Shown here one piece after another: positions 17,069-26,048 of a stretch of 64,000 bases of DNA (its first letter is position 1; each line of letters starts with the position of its first letter). Made by a program: the position numbers and the translations under genes. Origin of the DNA: Methylobacter sp. S3L5C (GTDB taxonomy: Bacteria > Pseudomonadota > Gammaproteobacteria > Methylococcales > Methylomonadaceae); the NCBI RefSeq assembly GCF_022788635.1, contig NZ_CP076024.1, forward strand, positions 4,193,503-4,257,502, read 5' to 3'. The notes beneath the pieces are model-generated. The model ran no database searches. It was given only the letters and a program-made list of their open reading frames with translations, and was not told the origin of the DNA.

Positions 17069-19450
17069 TTAATCGACTGTCCGGATTTTGGGGTCCACTA
17101 TATGGGTAGGTAACGTAAAATAAAAAGAACTACCCTTTTCATGCCGGCTATTGAAATACAAATTACCATCATGGGCTTCAATAATTGAACGACTGATAGA
17201 TAATCCCATACCCATGCCCTCAGTTTTGGTTGTATAAAAAGGCATTAATATTTTTTGTTTTTGGTCTTCAGCAATACCGGAGCCATTATCTTTTACCCTG
17301 ACTTCTAGCCTATTATTGAAAAGCAATCGACTATAGATAGATATCTTGCGCTGCTGGTTTGCAGGAGAGTTTTCCAAGGCTTCAACACTATTTTCGATCA
17401 GATTTATAATGACCAGTTCAATTTGGGCAATATCAACATTAACAACGGGTAAATCATCCTCAAGTTCAAACAAGATTGTTATATTTCCGCGCTTAAGATC
17501 AAACAAATACAAATCGACAGATTTTTGAATTAACTCATTAAGGTTACTGATTACCTTATGATGCACATTAGGATTAGCACATTTCATAATTTTATGAATA
17601 ATCTGCCCTACTCTTAACGCCTCTTTCTGTGTTTTTTGGATAACCTCTGTCAGCTTTGCCAAGTCAGGACTTGCAGCCTCAAGCAGATTTAAACTAACTC
17701 CTGAATAGGCAACAATCGCATCCAGTGGTTGATCAACTTCACGAGCAATACCTGATACTATTTCTTCTATCAGGCTAAGGCGAGCGACATGGGAAAGCCG
17801 CTTGAGATGCCTTCTGGATTTCTGTTCCTGATATTTACGCGAGGTAATATCCTGCATACTGCCCACCAGGCGTAGCGGTTTGTTCATGGTGTCGTATTGC
17901 AATTTACCACTGCTACAGATAAAACGAATGCTGTCATCCGGTAATCTGATACGAAAAATGAGTTCTTGCATCGTGATCCCCTTCAGGCAATCATTAAACC
18001 AACTATTTTTTAATTCCAGATCGTCGGGAAGCATTAAAGCATTAATTGCTGTAACGGTATGTCCGAAGGTTTTCGGAGAAACGCCAAAAATTCGGTACAT
18101 TTCATCTGACCAGGTCAGGTAACCCGTTGTCACATTTAAAGACCAACTACCAATACCGCCGATGCGTTGTGATTGGGACAATATTTGCTCTTTTTCCCGC
18201 GAGGCTTCCTGTATTTGTTTTCGCTCGGTAATATCGGTATGTGTACCAATCATACGTAAGGGCTTTCCATCTTTGCAGCGACTAACCAGCATACCTCGAC
18301 CCAAAATCCATTTATAACTACTATCCTTACAGCGCAGACGATATTCAACATGGTAAATCTCCGTTTGCCCTTCCAAATACTCTTGCATTATATTTGCAAC
18401 AGTTATCTGATCATCTGGATGAATACGATCCAGCCATTCTTGGTGGGCAGGTAAAATATCTTCTTGACTATAGCCCAGCATTGCAAGCCAGATAGGGGAA
18501 TAAGTCGCTTGCCGGGTCTGAAGATTACAGTCCCATACGCCAAAATTAGCGCCTTCTATGGCAAATTTCAACAGAAACTCACTCTCCTGTAGCGCTTTTT
18601 CTATTCGTTTTCGTTCGGTGATATCGGAGGTATAGCCATGCCAGAGCGTGGAGCCATCAGCTTCTCGTTGTGGTACTGAATTACTAAATAACCAACGCTC
18701 CGTACCATCATTGTCTATTACTCGATATTCATGGCTGAAGAGGCTCAAATCTTGAAGTGATTTGCGCATAACCTCAATAATTCCATCGCTGTCTTCCGGG
18801 TGGAATCGGGAGAATAATTTGGAGGCATCCTCGCGAACTTCTTCCGGACTGAGTTGATGAACATTATTGAGACCTTCACTGGCGTAAGGAAAACAACAAC
18901 TACCATCGGGGCGCACACGAAATTGATAGACAACTCCCGGTACTTGACTGGCGATTTTCTGCAAACGGTCAAGAGACTCTTCCAAGAGTTTATTTTCGGT
19001 GATATCAGTAAAGTTGATGCGCACCAGCAGATTTTGGTCATTAGCTGGTATAAGTCGACAGCTGAGCCGAGAATGACATTCAGATCCATCACCGACTTGA
19101 AAAGATAATTCGGCGCTAAAGACTTCTTCGTTTCGCATCAACTTCATAAAGAGAATATGCCAGTGATCGCGATCTTTAACAGTAACCAAAGCGGTGAAAA
19201 GATGATTAATCAGAGCCTCGCGCTCTATGCCGAAGATACGGGTACCCGATAAGTTAATCTTTGCGATTCGGCCTTCGCGAGTTAGCGTCAGATAACCATT
19301 GGGAGAAAATTCATAAAGATCAACATAGCGGTAATGAGATTCACTAAGCGCAATTTGAGTGCGCCTTAATTCTTCATTTTGAATCTCAAGTTCAATTTGA
19401 TGAAGCTCGAGTGTATGAAATAGTTTTTCTTTGTTTTTGGAATCTGCCAA
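17069..19450 (-). CDS. Multi-PAS sensor histidine kinase without the phospho-acceptor His
   Basis: 793 residues without clear membrane helices, so cytoplasmic. Four PAS units lie near residues 40-155, 165-285, 295-415 and 430-550, most ending in DITERK-type linkers. The dimerisation helix reads SGIAREVDQPLDAI where the family has SGIAHELNQPL. The His is Arg570 (CGT, one transition from CAT). The ATPase part is intact: INLIENSVEAL, KDNGSGI, FYTTKTEGMGMGLSI. The last eight or so residues (VDPKIRTVD) come from the inverted repeat of the inserted IS, so the native C-terminus is lost. There is no neighbouring regulator partner. Confidence 0.88.
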   Translation of the reverse strand: MADSKNKEKLFHTLELHQIELEIQNEELRRTQIALSESHYRYVDLYEFSPNGYLTLTREGRIAKINLSGTRIFGIEREALINHLFTALVTVKDRDHWHILFMKLMRNEEVFSAELSFQVGDGSECHSRLSCRLIPANDQNLLVRINFTDITENKLLEESLDRLQKIASQVPGVVYQFRVRPDGSCCFPYASEGLNNVHQLSPEEVREDASKLFSRFHPEDSDGIIEVMRKSLQDLSLFSHEYRVIDNDGTERWLFSNSVPQREADGSTLWHGYTSDITERKRIEKALQESEFLLKFAIEGANFGVWDCNLQTRQATYSPIWLAMLGYSQEDILPAHQEWLDRIHPDDQITVANIMQEYLEGQTEIYHVEYRLRCKDSSYKWILGRGMLVSRCKDGKPLRMIGTHTDITERKQIQEASREKEQILSQSQRIGGIGSWSLNVTTGYLTWSDEMYRIFGVSPKTFGHTVTAINALMLPDDLELKNSWFNDCLKGITMQELIFRIRLPDDSIRFICSSGKLQYDTMNKPLRLVGSMQDITSRKYQEQKSRRHLKRLSHVARLSLIEEIVSGIAREVDQPLDAIVAYSGVSLNLLEAASPDLAKLTEVIQKTQKEALRVGQIIHKIMKCANPNVHHKVISNLNELIQKSVDLYLFDLKRGNITILFELEDDLPVVNVDIAQIELVIINLIENSVEALENSPANQQRKISIYSRLLFNNRLEVRVKDNGSGIAEDQKQKILMPFYTTKTEGMGMGLSISRSIIEAHDGNLYFNSRHEKGSSFYFTLPTHIVDPKIRTVD

Positions 19451-20057
19451 TAGTTATATCTCGGTAGTTAACTTTTTAGCCATCCCCGTTAGGTACTTCC
19501 GTTTGGTTCTATTGATTTTTGATTTTACTCTTAAAATTACCATGGAAAATGACAGAATCATCATGCAATTAATAGTCTTTTTTCTATCTCGTAACAATTC
19601 TGCGAGAGTATTTAAGCCTACTAAATATGCATTCAATGCATGTTTTCTTTTATAATAACATACATAACACTTACAACTTCTTTCCGGTTCGATTTATATA
19701 CTTTTGATAAACAACTGCGATGTTGACAGATACCACTCCTTAGGTGATTTCCTGCGAAGAATATACCCAATTTACTGGTCTTTTTATTTGTTTTCTGCGT
19801 TGTCAAAATAGTTACGTAGCCAGCTACGTGCCTATTTTGCCGCCTTGAAAATAAAAAAAATCCTGCGCCACTTGGGTATATTCATTCTTGGATATCGCCT
19901 TAAAGGATATTATCTATCAAAGCTTTGAACGATATACAGCTGAAATAACTGTTTTTGCCTGACTATTTATGCATCTTATCGTTGCACGACAAAGGGGTTT
20001 TTATTGTGATGATAAACTTTTTTGTAAAATGATATGCTTGGCTCTCCTGCTAAATAT
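19451..20057. other. 607-bp intergenic region
   Basis: There is no convincing gene between the PAS kinase and glmS. The stretch is AT-rich and holds the 125-bp palindromic element at 19759-19883. The kinase promoter should lie near 19455-19700, since the kinase reads leftward. The downstream end of glmS has no clear hairpin-plus-T terminator. Confidence 0.5.
19759..19883. repeat. 125-bp palindromic repeat element
   Basis: GAATATACCCAA at 19759-19770 is repeated inverted at 19872-19883 (TTGGGTATATTC). Nested inside is a second inverted pair, AAAATAGTTACGTAGC against GCTACGTGCCTATTTT. The whole would fold as a cruciform-like double hairpin. It has no coding capacity. It looks like a dispersed intergenic repeat or MITE; no second copy was seen here. 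Confidence 0.62.
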
Positions 20058-21911
20058 CTATTCGACGGTAACAGACTTTGCAAGATTTCTCGGCTGATCC
20101 ACATCAGTGCCTTTTAAAACAGCGACATGGTAAGACAGCAATTGTAATGGAATGGTATAGATAATCGGTGAAATTTCATTCTTAACTTGCGGTATTTTTA
20201 TAATTTGTACGTTGTCATCGGCTGTCGTAGCTAATGTTTCATCCATAAAAACAATTAACTGCCCACCTCTTGCGCTAACCTCCTGAATATTTGATTTCAA
20301 TTTTTCAAGCAGATTATTGTTTGGCGCTACGGTAATAACCGGCATATCCGCATCAATTAATGCCAAGGGGCCGTGCTTTAACTCACCTGCGGGATAGGCC
20401 TCGGCATGAATATAAGATATTTCTTTTAATTTTAATGCACCTTCCATGGCTATAGGATAATGACTGCCTCTACCCAAAAACAAGGCATGCTGTTTTTCTG
20501 AAAATTGTTCGGCCAACAATTTAATCTCATTATCCAACTGCAACACTGCTTCAATTTTTCCGGGTAAACCAAATAATTCCGAAGTAATTTTCTTCTCCAT
20601 TGTTTCAGTCAACTCAAATCGCCTGCCAACAGCTATCACCAACAGCATCAATGCTGTTAACTGTGTTGTAAACGCCTTGGTCGAGGCAACACCAATTTCA
20701 GGCCCTGCACGCGTAATCAAGACCAGATCAGATTCCCTGATCAAAGAACTCTCGGGAACATTGCATATCGCCAAGGAATATTTGGCGCCCAGTTTTTTGG
20801 CTTCCTGCAATGCAGCCAAAGTATCAGCGGTTTCACCCGATTGCGAAATGGTAACAACCAGGGTATCGGCTGCCAAGACCGGACTTCTGTAACGAAACTC
20901 ACTGGCGACTTCAATATTGCAAGGTACGCGAGCCAGCTTTTCAAACCAATAGTGTGCGACCATGCCGGCATGATAACTGGTACCACAAGCGATAATCTGT
21001 ATCGATTTTATGCTGTCAAATACTTCAGGAGCCTTATGTCCAAAGGCACTATCTTGCAAGCGATCATTTATAAATCGTCCTTCCAAAGTCTGAGAAATTG
21101 CAAACGGCTGCTCATAAATTTCTTTTAACATAAAATGGCGATAGTCACCCTCCTCAACCGAATCTGCGGTTAATCGACTTTCTCTGGCAGGACGATTAAC
21201 AACATTGTCATCTGCATCATAAATAACCAATTTATCTATACTGATAGAGGCTATATCGCCCTCCTCCAGAAACATAAAACGTCGCGTAACAGGGAGCAAA
21301 GCGGCAACATCCGAAGCGATAAAATATTCACCAATACCTACGCCAATAACCAGCGGACTGCCTTTTCTGCAGGCTATCAAGATATCCGGTTCTGAGGTAC
21401 TGATTATCCCCAAGGCGTAAGCACCTTTCAGTTTTTTTACCGCCAGCTTAACTGCATTTAACAAACCATCAGTATCCTGCCCTGAGCCAAGCCGAAGGGA
21501 TTCCATAGCCTGATAAATTTCATGCACAATAACTTCGGTATCAGTTTCTGAAGTAAACTCGTAGCCATTTTTTATCAGTGCGCTACGCAGCACCTCATGA
21601 TTTTCAATAATACCGTTATGCACTACCGCAATTTTATTCCGACAAATATGTGGATGGGCATTGGCTGTACTGGGTTTACCATGTGTTGCCCACCGGGTAT
21701 GTGCAATGCCGATCTTGCCACAAACAGGATCAGCCAGTAACAATGCCTCAAGACCGTTAACTTTACCCAACTCCCTTTTGCGATATATCGTCTGGTCGTT
21801 AATAACTGCCAATCCTGCTGAATCATAACCACGATATTCCAGCCTTTTTAAGCCTTCCATCAATATTGGTACGACATTTCGTTGCGCTATTCCACCTACT
21901 ATTCCACACAT
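20058..21911 (-). CDS. glmS: Glutamine-fructose-6-phosphate aminotransferase (isomerizing)
   Basis: 617 residues, the normal length. The N-terminal glutaminase domain starts MCGIVGG, so Cys becomes the nucleophile after Met removal, with RGYDSAG and HTRWATHGKP following. Two SIS domains (ACGTSYHAGM near 310, LGRGSHYPIAMEGALKLKE near 475) bind fructose-6-phosphate. The C-terminal DQPRNLAKSVTVE is canonical. It makes glucosamine-6-phosphate, the source of UDP-GlcNAc for peptidoglycan and probably for the exopolysaccharide locus next door. It lies 8 bases after an atypical response regulator gene and is probably cotranscribed with it. I saw no glmS riboswitch. Confidence 0.96.
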   Translation of the reverse strand: MCGIVGGIAQRNVVPILMEGLKRLEYRGYDSAGLAVINDQTIYRKRELGKVNGLEALLLADPVCGKIGIAHTRWATHGKPSTANAHPHICRNKIAVVHNGIIENHEVLRSALIKNGYEFTSETDTEVIVHEIYQAMESLRLGSGQDTDGLLNAVKLAVKKLKGAYALGIISTSEPDILIACRKGSPLVIGVGIGEYFIASDVAALLPVTRRFMFLEEGDIASISIDKLVIYDADDNVVNRPARESRLTADSVEEGDYRHFMLKEIYEQPFAISQTLEGRFINDRLQDSAFGHKAPEVFDSIKSIQIIACGTSYHAGMVAHYWFEKLARVPCNIEVASEFRYRSPVLAADTLVVTISQSGETADTLAALQEAKKLGAKYSLAICNVPESSLIRESDLVLITRAGPEIGVASTKAFTTQLTALMLLVIAVGRRFELTETMEKKITSELFGLPGKIEAVLQLDNEIKLLAEQFSEKQHALFLGRGSHYPIAMEGALKLKEISYIHAEAYPAGELKHGPLALIDADMPVITVAPNNNLLEKLKSNIQEVSARGGQLIVFMDETLATTADDNVQIIKIPQVKNEISPIIYTIPLQLLSYHVAVLKGTDVDQPRNLAKSVTVE

Positions 21912-21919
21912 ATAATTAA

Positions 21920-22648
21920 TTATTGTCTAATAAGAAGTTTATTGGTGAGTGCATAGCCAACAGCATGCACCGTTTTGATAGGCAATTCACGATTCAACAT
22001 GGTGAGGGATTTTTTTCTAAGCCTGCCCAGAATTAAATCAAGTTTACGACAGCCATGTTGATTAAATTCACCAAATATTTTTTTGGAAAAACAATTTTTA
22101 TTAATAACTTGATCAGAATTTTCCTGGATATAGCAAAGAAAAGAAAACTCTCTCGATGTCAATGTCATTAACTGATTGTCCGGTGCAATTAATGTCCAGT
22201 TTGAATGAGATAAATACCAAATAAAATCAGTTGGTTCAACTGGTTCAACTGGTTCAACTGGTTCAACTGGTTCAACTGGTTCAAAATGCAGATCAATGGC
22301 TTTTTGTGTACGATAAATCGCATTGATATTGGCGAATAATTCTTCTGAAACAATAGGTGCATTTAAGGTTCTATTAACCCCCATATTAATTAGTGTGGTT
22401 TTATCTGCATGATCCAAATCAGGGTTAACCATAGAAATAATGATTAATTTAGGATTTACTTTCAAAAACTTATCAATACAAGGATTAGTATCATTTAAAA
22501 ACTCAACATCAACAACCAAAACATCTATTGTCGATGCCAACAATAATCTGAAGTAGTCAATCGGCTTAGTCAGGATGGTAACAGGAAGATTAATAAAATC
22601 ATTTGCTACAATTAAGCTGGATGTAAGTATTGTAATTTCAGGCTTCAT
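21920..22648 (-). CDS. Atypical OmpR-like response regulator with VEP-repeat linker
   Basis: 242 residues. The N-terminal half has the receiver fold with the beta-3 Asp (DVLVVDVEF). The acidic pair that binds magnesium is absent (ILTSSLIV), and the beta-5 Lys is replaced (TLNAPIV), so normal phosphorylation is doubtful. A linker of five to six VEP tripeptides (bases about 22232-22285) follows. A winged-helix domain completes the protein (LTSREFSFLCYIQE and KTVHAVGYALTN). It sits between glmS and the exopolysaccharide locus, and reads away from that locus, so it could regulate either. Its target is not shown by the sequence. Confidence 0.82.
   Translation of the reverse strand: MKPEITILTSSLIVANDFINLPVTILTKPIDYFRLLLASTIDVLVVDVEFLNDTNPCIDKFLKVNPKLIIISMVNPDLDHADKTTLINMGVNRTLNAPIVSEELFANINAIYRTQKAIDLHFEPVEPVEPVEPVEPVEPTDFIWYLSHSNWTLIAPDNQLMTLTSREFSFLCYIQENSDQVINKNCFSKKIFGEFNQHGCRKLDLILGRLRKKSLTMLNRELPIKTVHAVGYALTNKLLIRQ
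22232..22285 (-). repeat. 9-bp tandem repeat, about six copies
   Basis: The unit GGTTCAACT repeats in near-perfect tandem and encodes Val-Glu-Pro in the linker of the response regulator. Because the unit is three codons, slippage would lengthen or shorten the linker without breaking the frame. Confidence 0.85.
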
Positions 22649-22982
22649 TACTTTGTTTAATGGACGTTAGCTGTAATTTTTAATATTACTATAAATAATA
22701 AAAAATTAAACTATCTGAGTTATTTTGATGCAATTTGCAGTAAATGAGCCATTTTGATGCATTTTGATACTACCTAAAAGACATGAAATATATAATAATT
22801 AAATATCAAAAAATTATTGGCACTACAAAAGCAAAAAAAAGATAACTTAAACCGTTAGAACCAATAACATAAATCGGCACAAGCGCACTGACCATTTTAT
22901 TTTATAGAATAAATACCTGTCGTTCGTTTAGTACTGAATTTATGTCAACTATTATTAACTGCCATTAATGAGTGATTGAAAC
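22649..22982. other. Divergent intergenic region
   Basis: About 330 very AT-rich bases between the leftward regulator and the rightward Ala-rich repeat gene. It must carry promoters for both. ATTTTGATGCA-like sequence occurs twice (about 22722-22735 and 22751-22765) and could be a regulator site. No other structure was seen. Confidence 0.4.
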
Positions 22983-23870
22983 ATGAATACGCCAAAAAAT
23001 TATTTAAAACTAGCTCTGATAAGCGCTGCCTTATCTACTCCACTGGCAGCAATTGCTGCAGATGTTGCCTCTACTGCTATTACACTCAACGCTGATCAAA
23101 CTGACATACTCAGTAACATCTCAGCAGCAATCACAGCCAATCCTGATCAGGCAGCGGCTATTATCACAGCAGCAATTGCAGCATCGCCTACCCTGGCAGC
23201 CGCTATTACCACCGCAGCCGTTACTGCAGCACCTGATTATGCAGCCGCTATCACCACCGCCGCTATTACCGCTGCACCAAGCTTCGCAGCCGCCATTACC
23301 ACCGCAGCTATTACCGCTGCACCAAGCTTCGCAGCTGCCATTACCTCCGCAGCTATTACCGCTGCACCAAGCTTCGCAGCTGCCATTACCTCCGCAGCCG
23401 TTTCCGCAGCACCAGGCTCGGCAACTGCCATTACCTCCGCAGCCGTTTCCGCAGCACCAGGCTCGGCAACTGCCATTACCACTGCAGCCGTTACGGCAGC
23501 ACCAGGTTTTGCAGCCGCAATTGTTACCGCCGCCATTGCTGCAGCACCAAGTTCTACATCTGCCATTAGCAATGCAGCAGTTACCGCAGCGCCAAGCTCT
23601 GCAGCGACTATCACCACAGCAATAGTAACAGAATTGGTTTCAGCATCAACTCCCACAGCCTCAGTATCAGAAGCAACAGTAAACAATACTGCTACTGTGA
23701 CAGAGGTAATAGTAAGTTCTTTTACAAAAACAGTGGATGCCTGTAATGGTAACAGTGCATGTATAGACACGGCTATCAATACTGCGGTAAATCAGGCCAC
23801 CAGTTCGGGTACAGGTTCATCTGTAATTGAAGAAATCAACACCATAGCAGCGACTGTCAGTCCTAATTAA
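22983..23870 (+). CDS. Secreted Ala-rich 15-residue-repeat protein
   Basis: 295 residues with a Sec signal peptide ending near AAIAAD (residues 1-26). Residues about 60-215 are roughly ten tandem copies of a 15-residue unit of the form AAPSFAAAITTAAIT, encoded by near-identical 45-bp DNA repeats. A Thr/Ser/Val-rich segment follows. The C-terminal part has two Cys (DACNGNSACIDTAINTA) that could form a disulphide. No known domain is recognised. It is the first gene before the outer-membrane barrel and Wza-like genes, so a role in the exopolysaccharide matrix or its export is plausible but unproven. Confidence 0.8.
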   Translation: MNTPKNYLKLALISAALSTPLAAIAADVASTAITLNADQTDILSNISAAITANPDQAAAIITAAIAASPTLAAAITTAAVTAAPDYAAAITTAAITAAPSFAAAITTAAITAAPSFAAAITSAAITAAPSFAAAITSAAVSAAPGSATAITSAAVSAAPGSATAITTAAVTAAPGFAAAIVTAAIAAAPSSTSAISNAAVTAAPSSAATITTAIVTELVSASTPTASVSEATVNNTATVTEVIVSSFTKTVDACNGNSACIDTAINTAVNQATSSGTGSSVIEEINTIAATVSPN

Positions 23871-23910
23871 TCAATTTATCTGTAAATCAATTTCTTCGAG
23901 TTGAAAAATC

Positions 23911-25206
23911 ATGTTTAAAAACAAAATTTTAGCAGCTTCACTTATCGGAATATCGAGCGCAGGCGGTGCTTTGGCTACTGAACGCTCTGATTATGATCTG
24001 CAATCATCTCAATATTATCAAGAAGGTGTACATGCGGGTGCTTTCACTCTTCTACCCAAACTGGGTTTTAATAATGAGTACAATTCCAATATTTTTATGC
24101 GCGATAAAAGCCTTGCCCAGCCCATAAGTGATAGCTACATTGCACATTTCAGACCCGGCCTTCAAGCAAAATCAAACTGGAACCGACACGCACTTAATTT
24201 AAAGTTTGATACCGATCTGGCCCAATATGTGACCTTGCCTGACCAAAGTAATTACAATGATCTGATGACTCAAGTTAATGGCCGACTGGATGTCGTTCGT
24301 GATAGCCACCTGGATGGTTCCTTTGCTTATAACAGCGTGCATGAAAATAGAGCGTCGCCTGATCAGATTGCCGGTATCGGCCCGACTTTTTATGATACCA
24401 AAGTCATTGATACCTTTTATACCCATAAGTTAAACCGGGTGTCCGTTAATGCGGGTTTAAATGCTATCCGTTATGACTATCAGGATGTCGCCACCGCTGC
24501 ATCAAATACGCCTCTGTTGATGAGCACCAGAAACCATTGGGAGTATTTGCCCTCAATCCGTTTAGGTTATGAAATTCAGCCGGCTTATGAAGCCTTTGTA
24601 AAATTTGTTTATAAAGACTCAACTTATGATTCACTGGTACTTTCTAATGGCGTCGGCACTGCCTATAACCGTAATGCAACCGGTTACAACGCTTTGGGTG
24701 GCATGGCCTTTCAATTAACCGATCTGGTAACCGCAGATGCTTCGGTGGGTTATTTGCAACGCACTTATGAAGATTCCCGTTTAAGTCAAATTTCCGGTGT
24801 TAACGGTTTTATCAATTTAAAATGGCGCCCCACCATGCTAACTACTGTCAACGGCAGATTTAGTCGTGATATCAACGAAACCACTCAGCAAGCTGTTTCC
24901 GGAGTTTTTGCATCCGCCGTAGCGCTGGATATGGAGCATGAACTGATGCGCAACATATTTCTTATGGCGGGTGCTGATTATACCAATAACGACTACCAAG
25001 GCTATGTGCAAAACAATGCACCGGGTGCCACCAACCAACAAAATCGTACCGATAATATTTATGGTGCTAATGTCGGTGCCAAGTACTTGTTAAACAAAAA
25101 TTTTTCTACCGACCTGACATATATGTACCACAATCGTGATGTTAATTATGTAAACAATAATTATGAAGTCAATCAAGTAATGCTTAATTTAAGAGGCCAG
25201 TATTAA
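23911..25206 (+). CDS. Outer-membrane beta-barrel protein of the exopolysaccharide locus
   Basis: 431 residues. A signal peptide (KNKILAASLIGISSAGGALA) is followed by a body of alternating aromatic/polar strands (LNLKFDTDLAQYV, RLGYEIQPAYEAFVKFVYKD, NLKWRPTMLTTVNGRFSRD). It ends in a strand finishing MLNLRGQY, with an aromatic last residue as barrels need. It resembles the outer_membrane beta-barrel proteins (BBP2 type) found with PEP-CTERM/EPS gene clusters. It probably helps polysaccharide cross or attach to the outer membrane. It starts 40 bases after the repeat protein. Confidence 0.8.
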   Translation: MFKNKILAASLIGISSAGGALATERSDYDLQSSQYYQEGVHAGAFTLLPKLGFNNEYNSNIFMRDKSLAQPISDSYIAHFRPGLQAKSNWNRHALNLKFDTDLAQYVTLPDQSNYNDLMTQVNGRLDVVRDSHLDGSFAYNSVHENRASPDQIAGIGPTFYDTKVIDTFYTHKLNRVSVNAGLNAIRYDYQDVATAASNTPLLMSTRNHWEYLPSIRLGYEIQPAYEAFVKFVYKDSTYDSLVLSNGVGTAYNRNATGYNALGGMAFQLTDLVTADASVGYLQRTYEDSRLSQISGVNGFINLKWRPTMLTTVNGRFSRDINETTQQAVSGVFASAVALDMEHELMRNIFLMAGADYTNNDYQGYVQNNAPGATNQQNRTDNIYGANVGAKYLLNKNFSTDLTYMYHNRDVNYVNNNYEVNQVMLNLRGQY

Positions 25207-25364
25207 GCTATCTTTGCTTTGATGTTTCACATTCCTGTACTCTAGATTCCGGCCAACTCTCGCTTCGCTCTCCCTGCCGGATTTACGCTGCTTTTACGAA
25301 TGAAGATATCTATGCCCGGAGGGTGTAACCCGACAAAGATTATGTAGTTTATAAAATGTTTATC

Positions 25365-25385
25365 AGGGTGGATATCACCCTTTCT
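25365..25385 (+). terminator. Hairpin before the wza-like gene
   Basis: AGGGTG-GATAT-CACCCT followed by TTCTT. It is a modest terminator or attenuator between the barrel gene and the Wza-like gene, about 30 bases before the latter's start. Confidence 0.5.
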
Positions 25386-25412
25386 TAACCGCCTTTTTCT
25401 CTGTAAGAAAAA

Positions 25413-25991
25413 ATGAGTCCATATCGTAATAAAGTTGTTTCCACCCTTTTGCTGTGCATTGTGTGTTTTTGCACGACCTTATTTGCTGACAACAACAACG
25501 AGACACTATCTAAAAGCCAAAATTTGATTAATGAAGAATATAAACTGGGATCAGGTGATTTAATAAAAATCACCGTCTTTAATCAAGAAGATTTGTCCGG
25601 TGAATACACAATTAATGGCGCCGGCAAAATAGCTTTGCCGTTAATTGGCGATGTTGAAACTAAAGACTTAACGGTAAAGCAGGTAGAAGAAGGTATTGCC
25701 AATAAATTAAAGCCGGATTATTTACTTAATCCTCGCGTTAATGTGCAAGTATTAAATTATCGACCCTTTTATATCCTCGGTGAAGTAAAAGGCCCACAGT
25801 CTTATCCATATGTCGATGGCATGACCTACCTTAACGCGGTCGCAATCGCCGGTGGTTACACTTATCGCGCCAAAGAAAATCATGTGATAGTTATCCGCAT
25901 GAATGATCGACAAAAAAAAGAGCTAAGACTCAACATGAATGAAAAGGTATTACCGGGTGATGTTATTCACGTAGAAGAGCGTTTTTTTTAA
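25413..25991 (+). CDS. Wza-type polysaccharide export protein
   Basis: 192 residues, shorter than Wza (about 380) and typical of the short exporters in EPS loci. A hydrophobic signal segment (VSTLLLCIVCFCTTLFA) opens it. The Poly_export domain follows (YKLGSGDLIKITVFNQEDLSGEYTI), then an SLBB domain (FYILGEVKGPQSYPYVDGMT). It forms the periplasmic/outer-membrane channel for polymer export with the Wzc-like protein encoded next. It lacks the C-terminal membrane helix of E. coli Wza. Confidence 0.9.
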   Translation: MSPYRNKVVSTLLLCIVCFCTTLFADNNNETLSKSQNLINEEYKLGSGDLIKITVFNQEDLSGEYTINGAGKIALPLIGDVETKDLTVKQVEEGIANKLKPDYLLNPRVNVQVLNYRPFYILGEVKGPQSYPYVDGMTYLNAVAIAGGYTYRAKENHVIVIRMNDRQKKELRLNMNEKVLPGDVIHVEERFF

Positions 25992-26048
25992 AGCCAATAC
26001 AAACGCATCCTTTTAGAACTTTATTAATCAATACCCATCGAGAAAACT

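Larger units (their letters stand above)
15761..17097 (-). mobile_element. IS3-family insertion sequence, 1337 bp
   Basis: The terminal inverted repeats are TGGACCCCATTGTCCAGACA at 15761 and, read inward from 17097, TGGACCCCAAAATCCGGACA (16 of 20 matching). It contains orfA and orfB on the minus strand. No target-site duplication is visible (left flank GTAAAG, right flank CTATAT), which suggests that DNA beside the element was rearranged after insertion. The right end lies inside the coding sequence of the PAS kinase. Confidence 0.9.

Noticed and set aside
22232-22285. Short direct repeats as a CRISPR array
   Set aside because: The 9-bp units are contiguous with no spacers and lie in a coding frame.
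20058-22660. glmS ribozyme/riboswitch upstream of glmS
   Set aside because: Only 8 bases separate glmS from the regulator gene, so there is no room for one. None was seen before the regulator.
23053-23779. Long alternative frames inside the Ala-rich repeat gene (Gln/Pro/Leu-rich on +, Ala/Val-rich on -)
   Set aside because: They result from the repeat composition, which lacks stops in several frames. Only the frame at 22983 has a signal peptide and proper ends.
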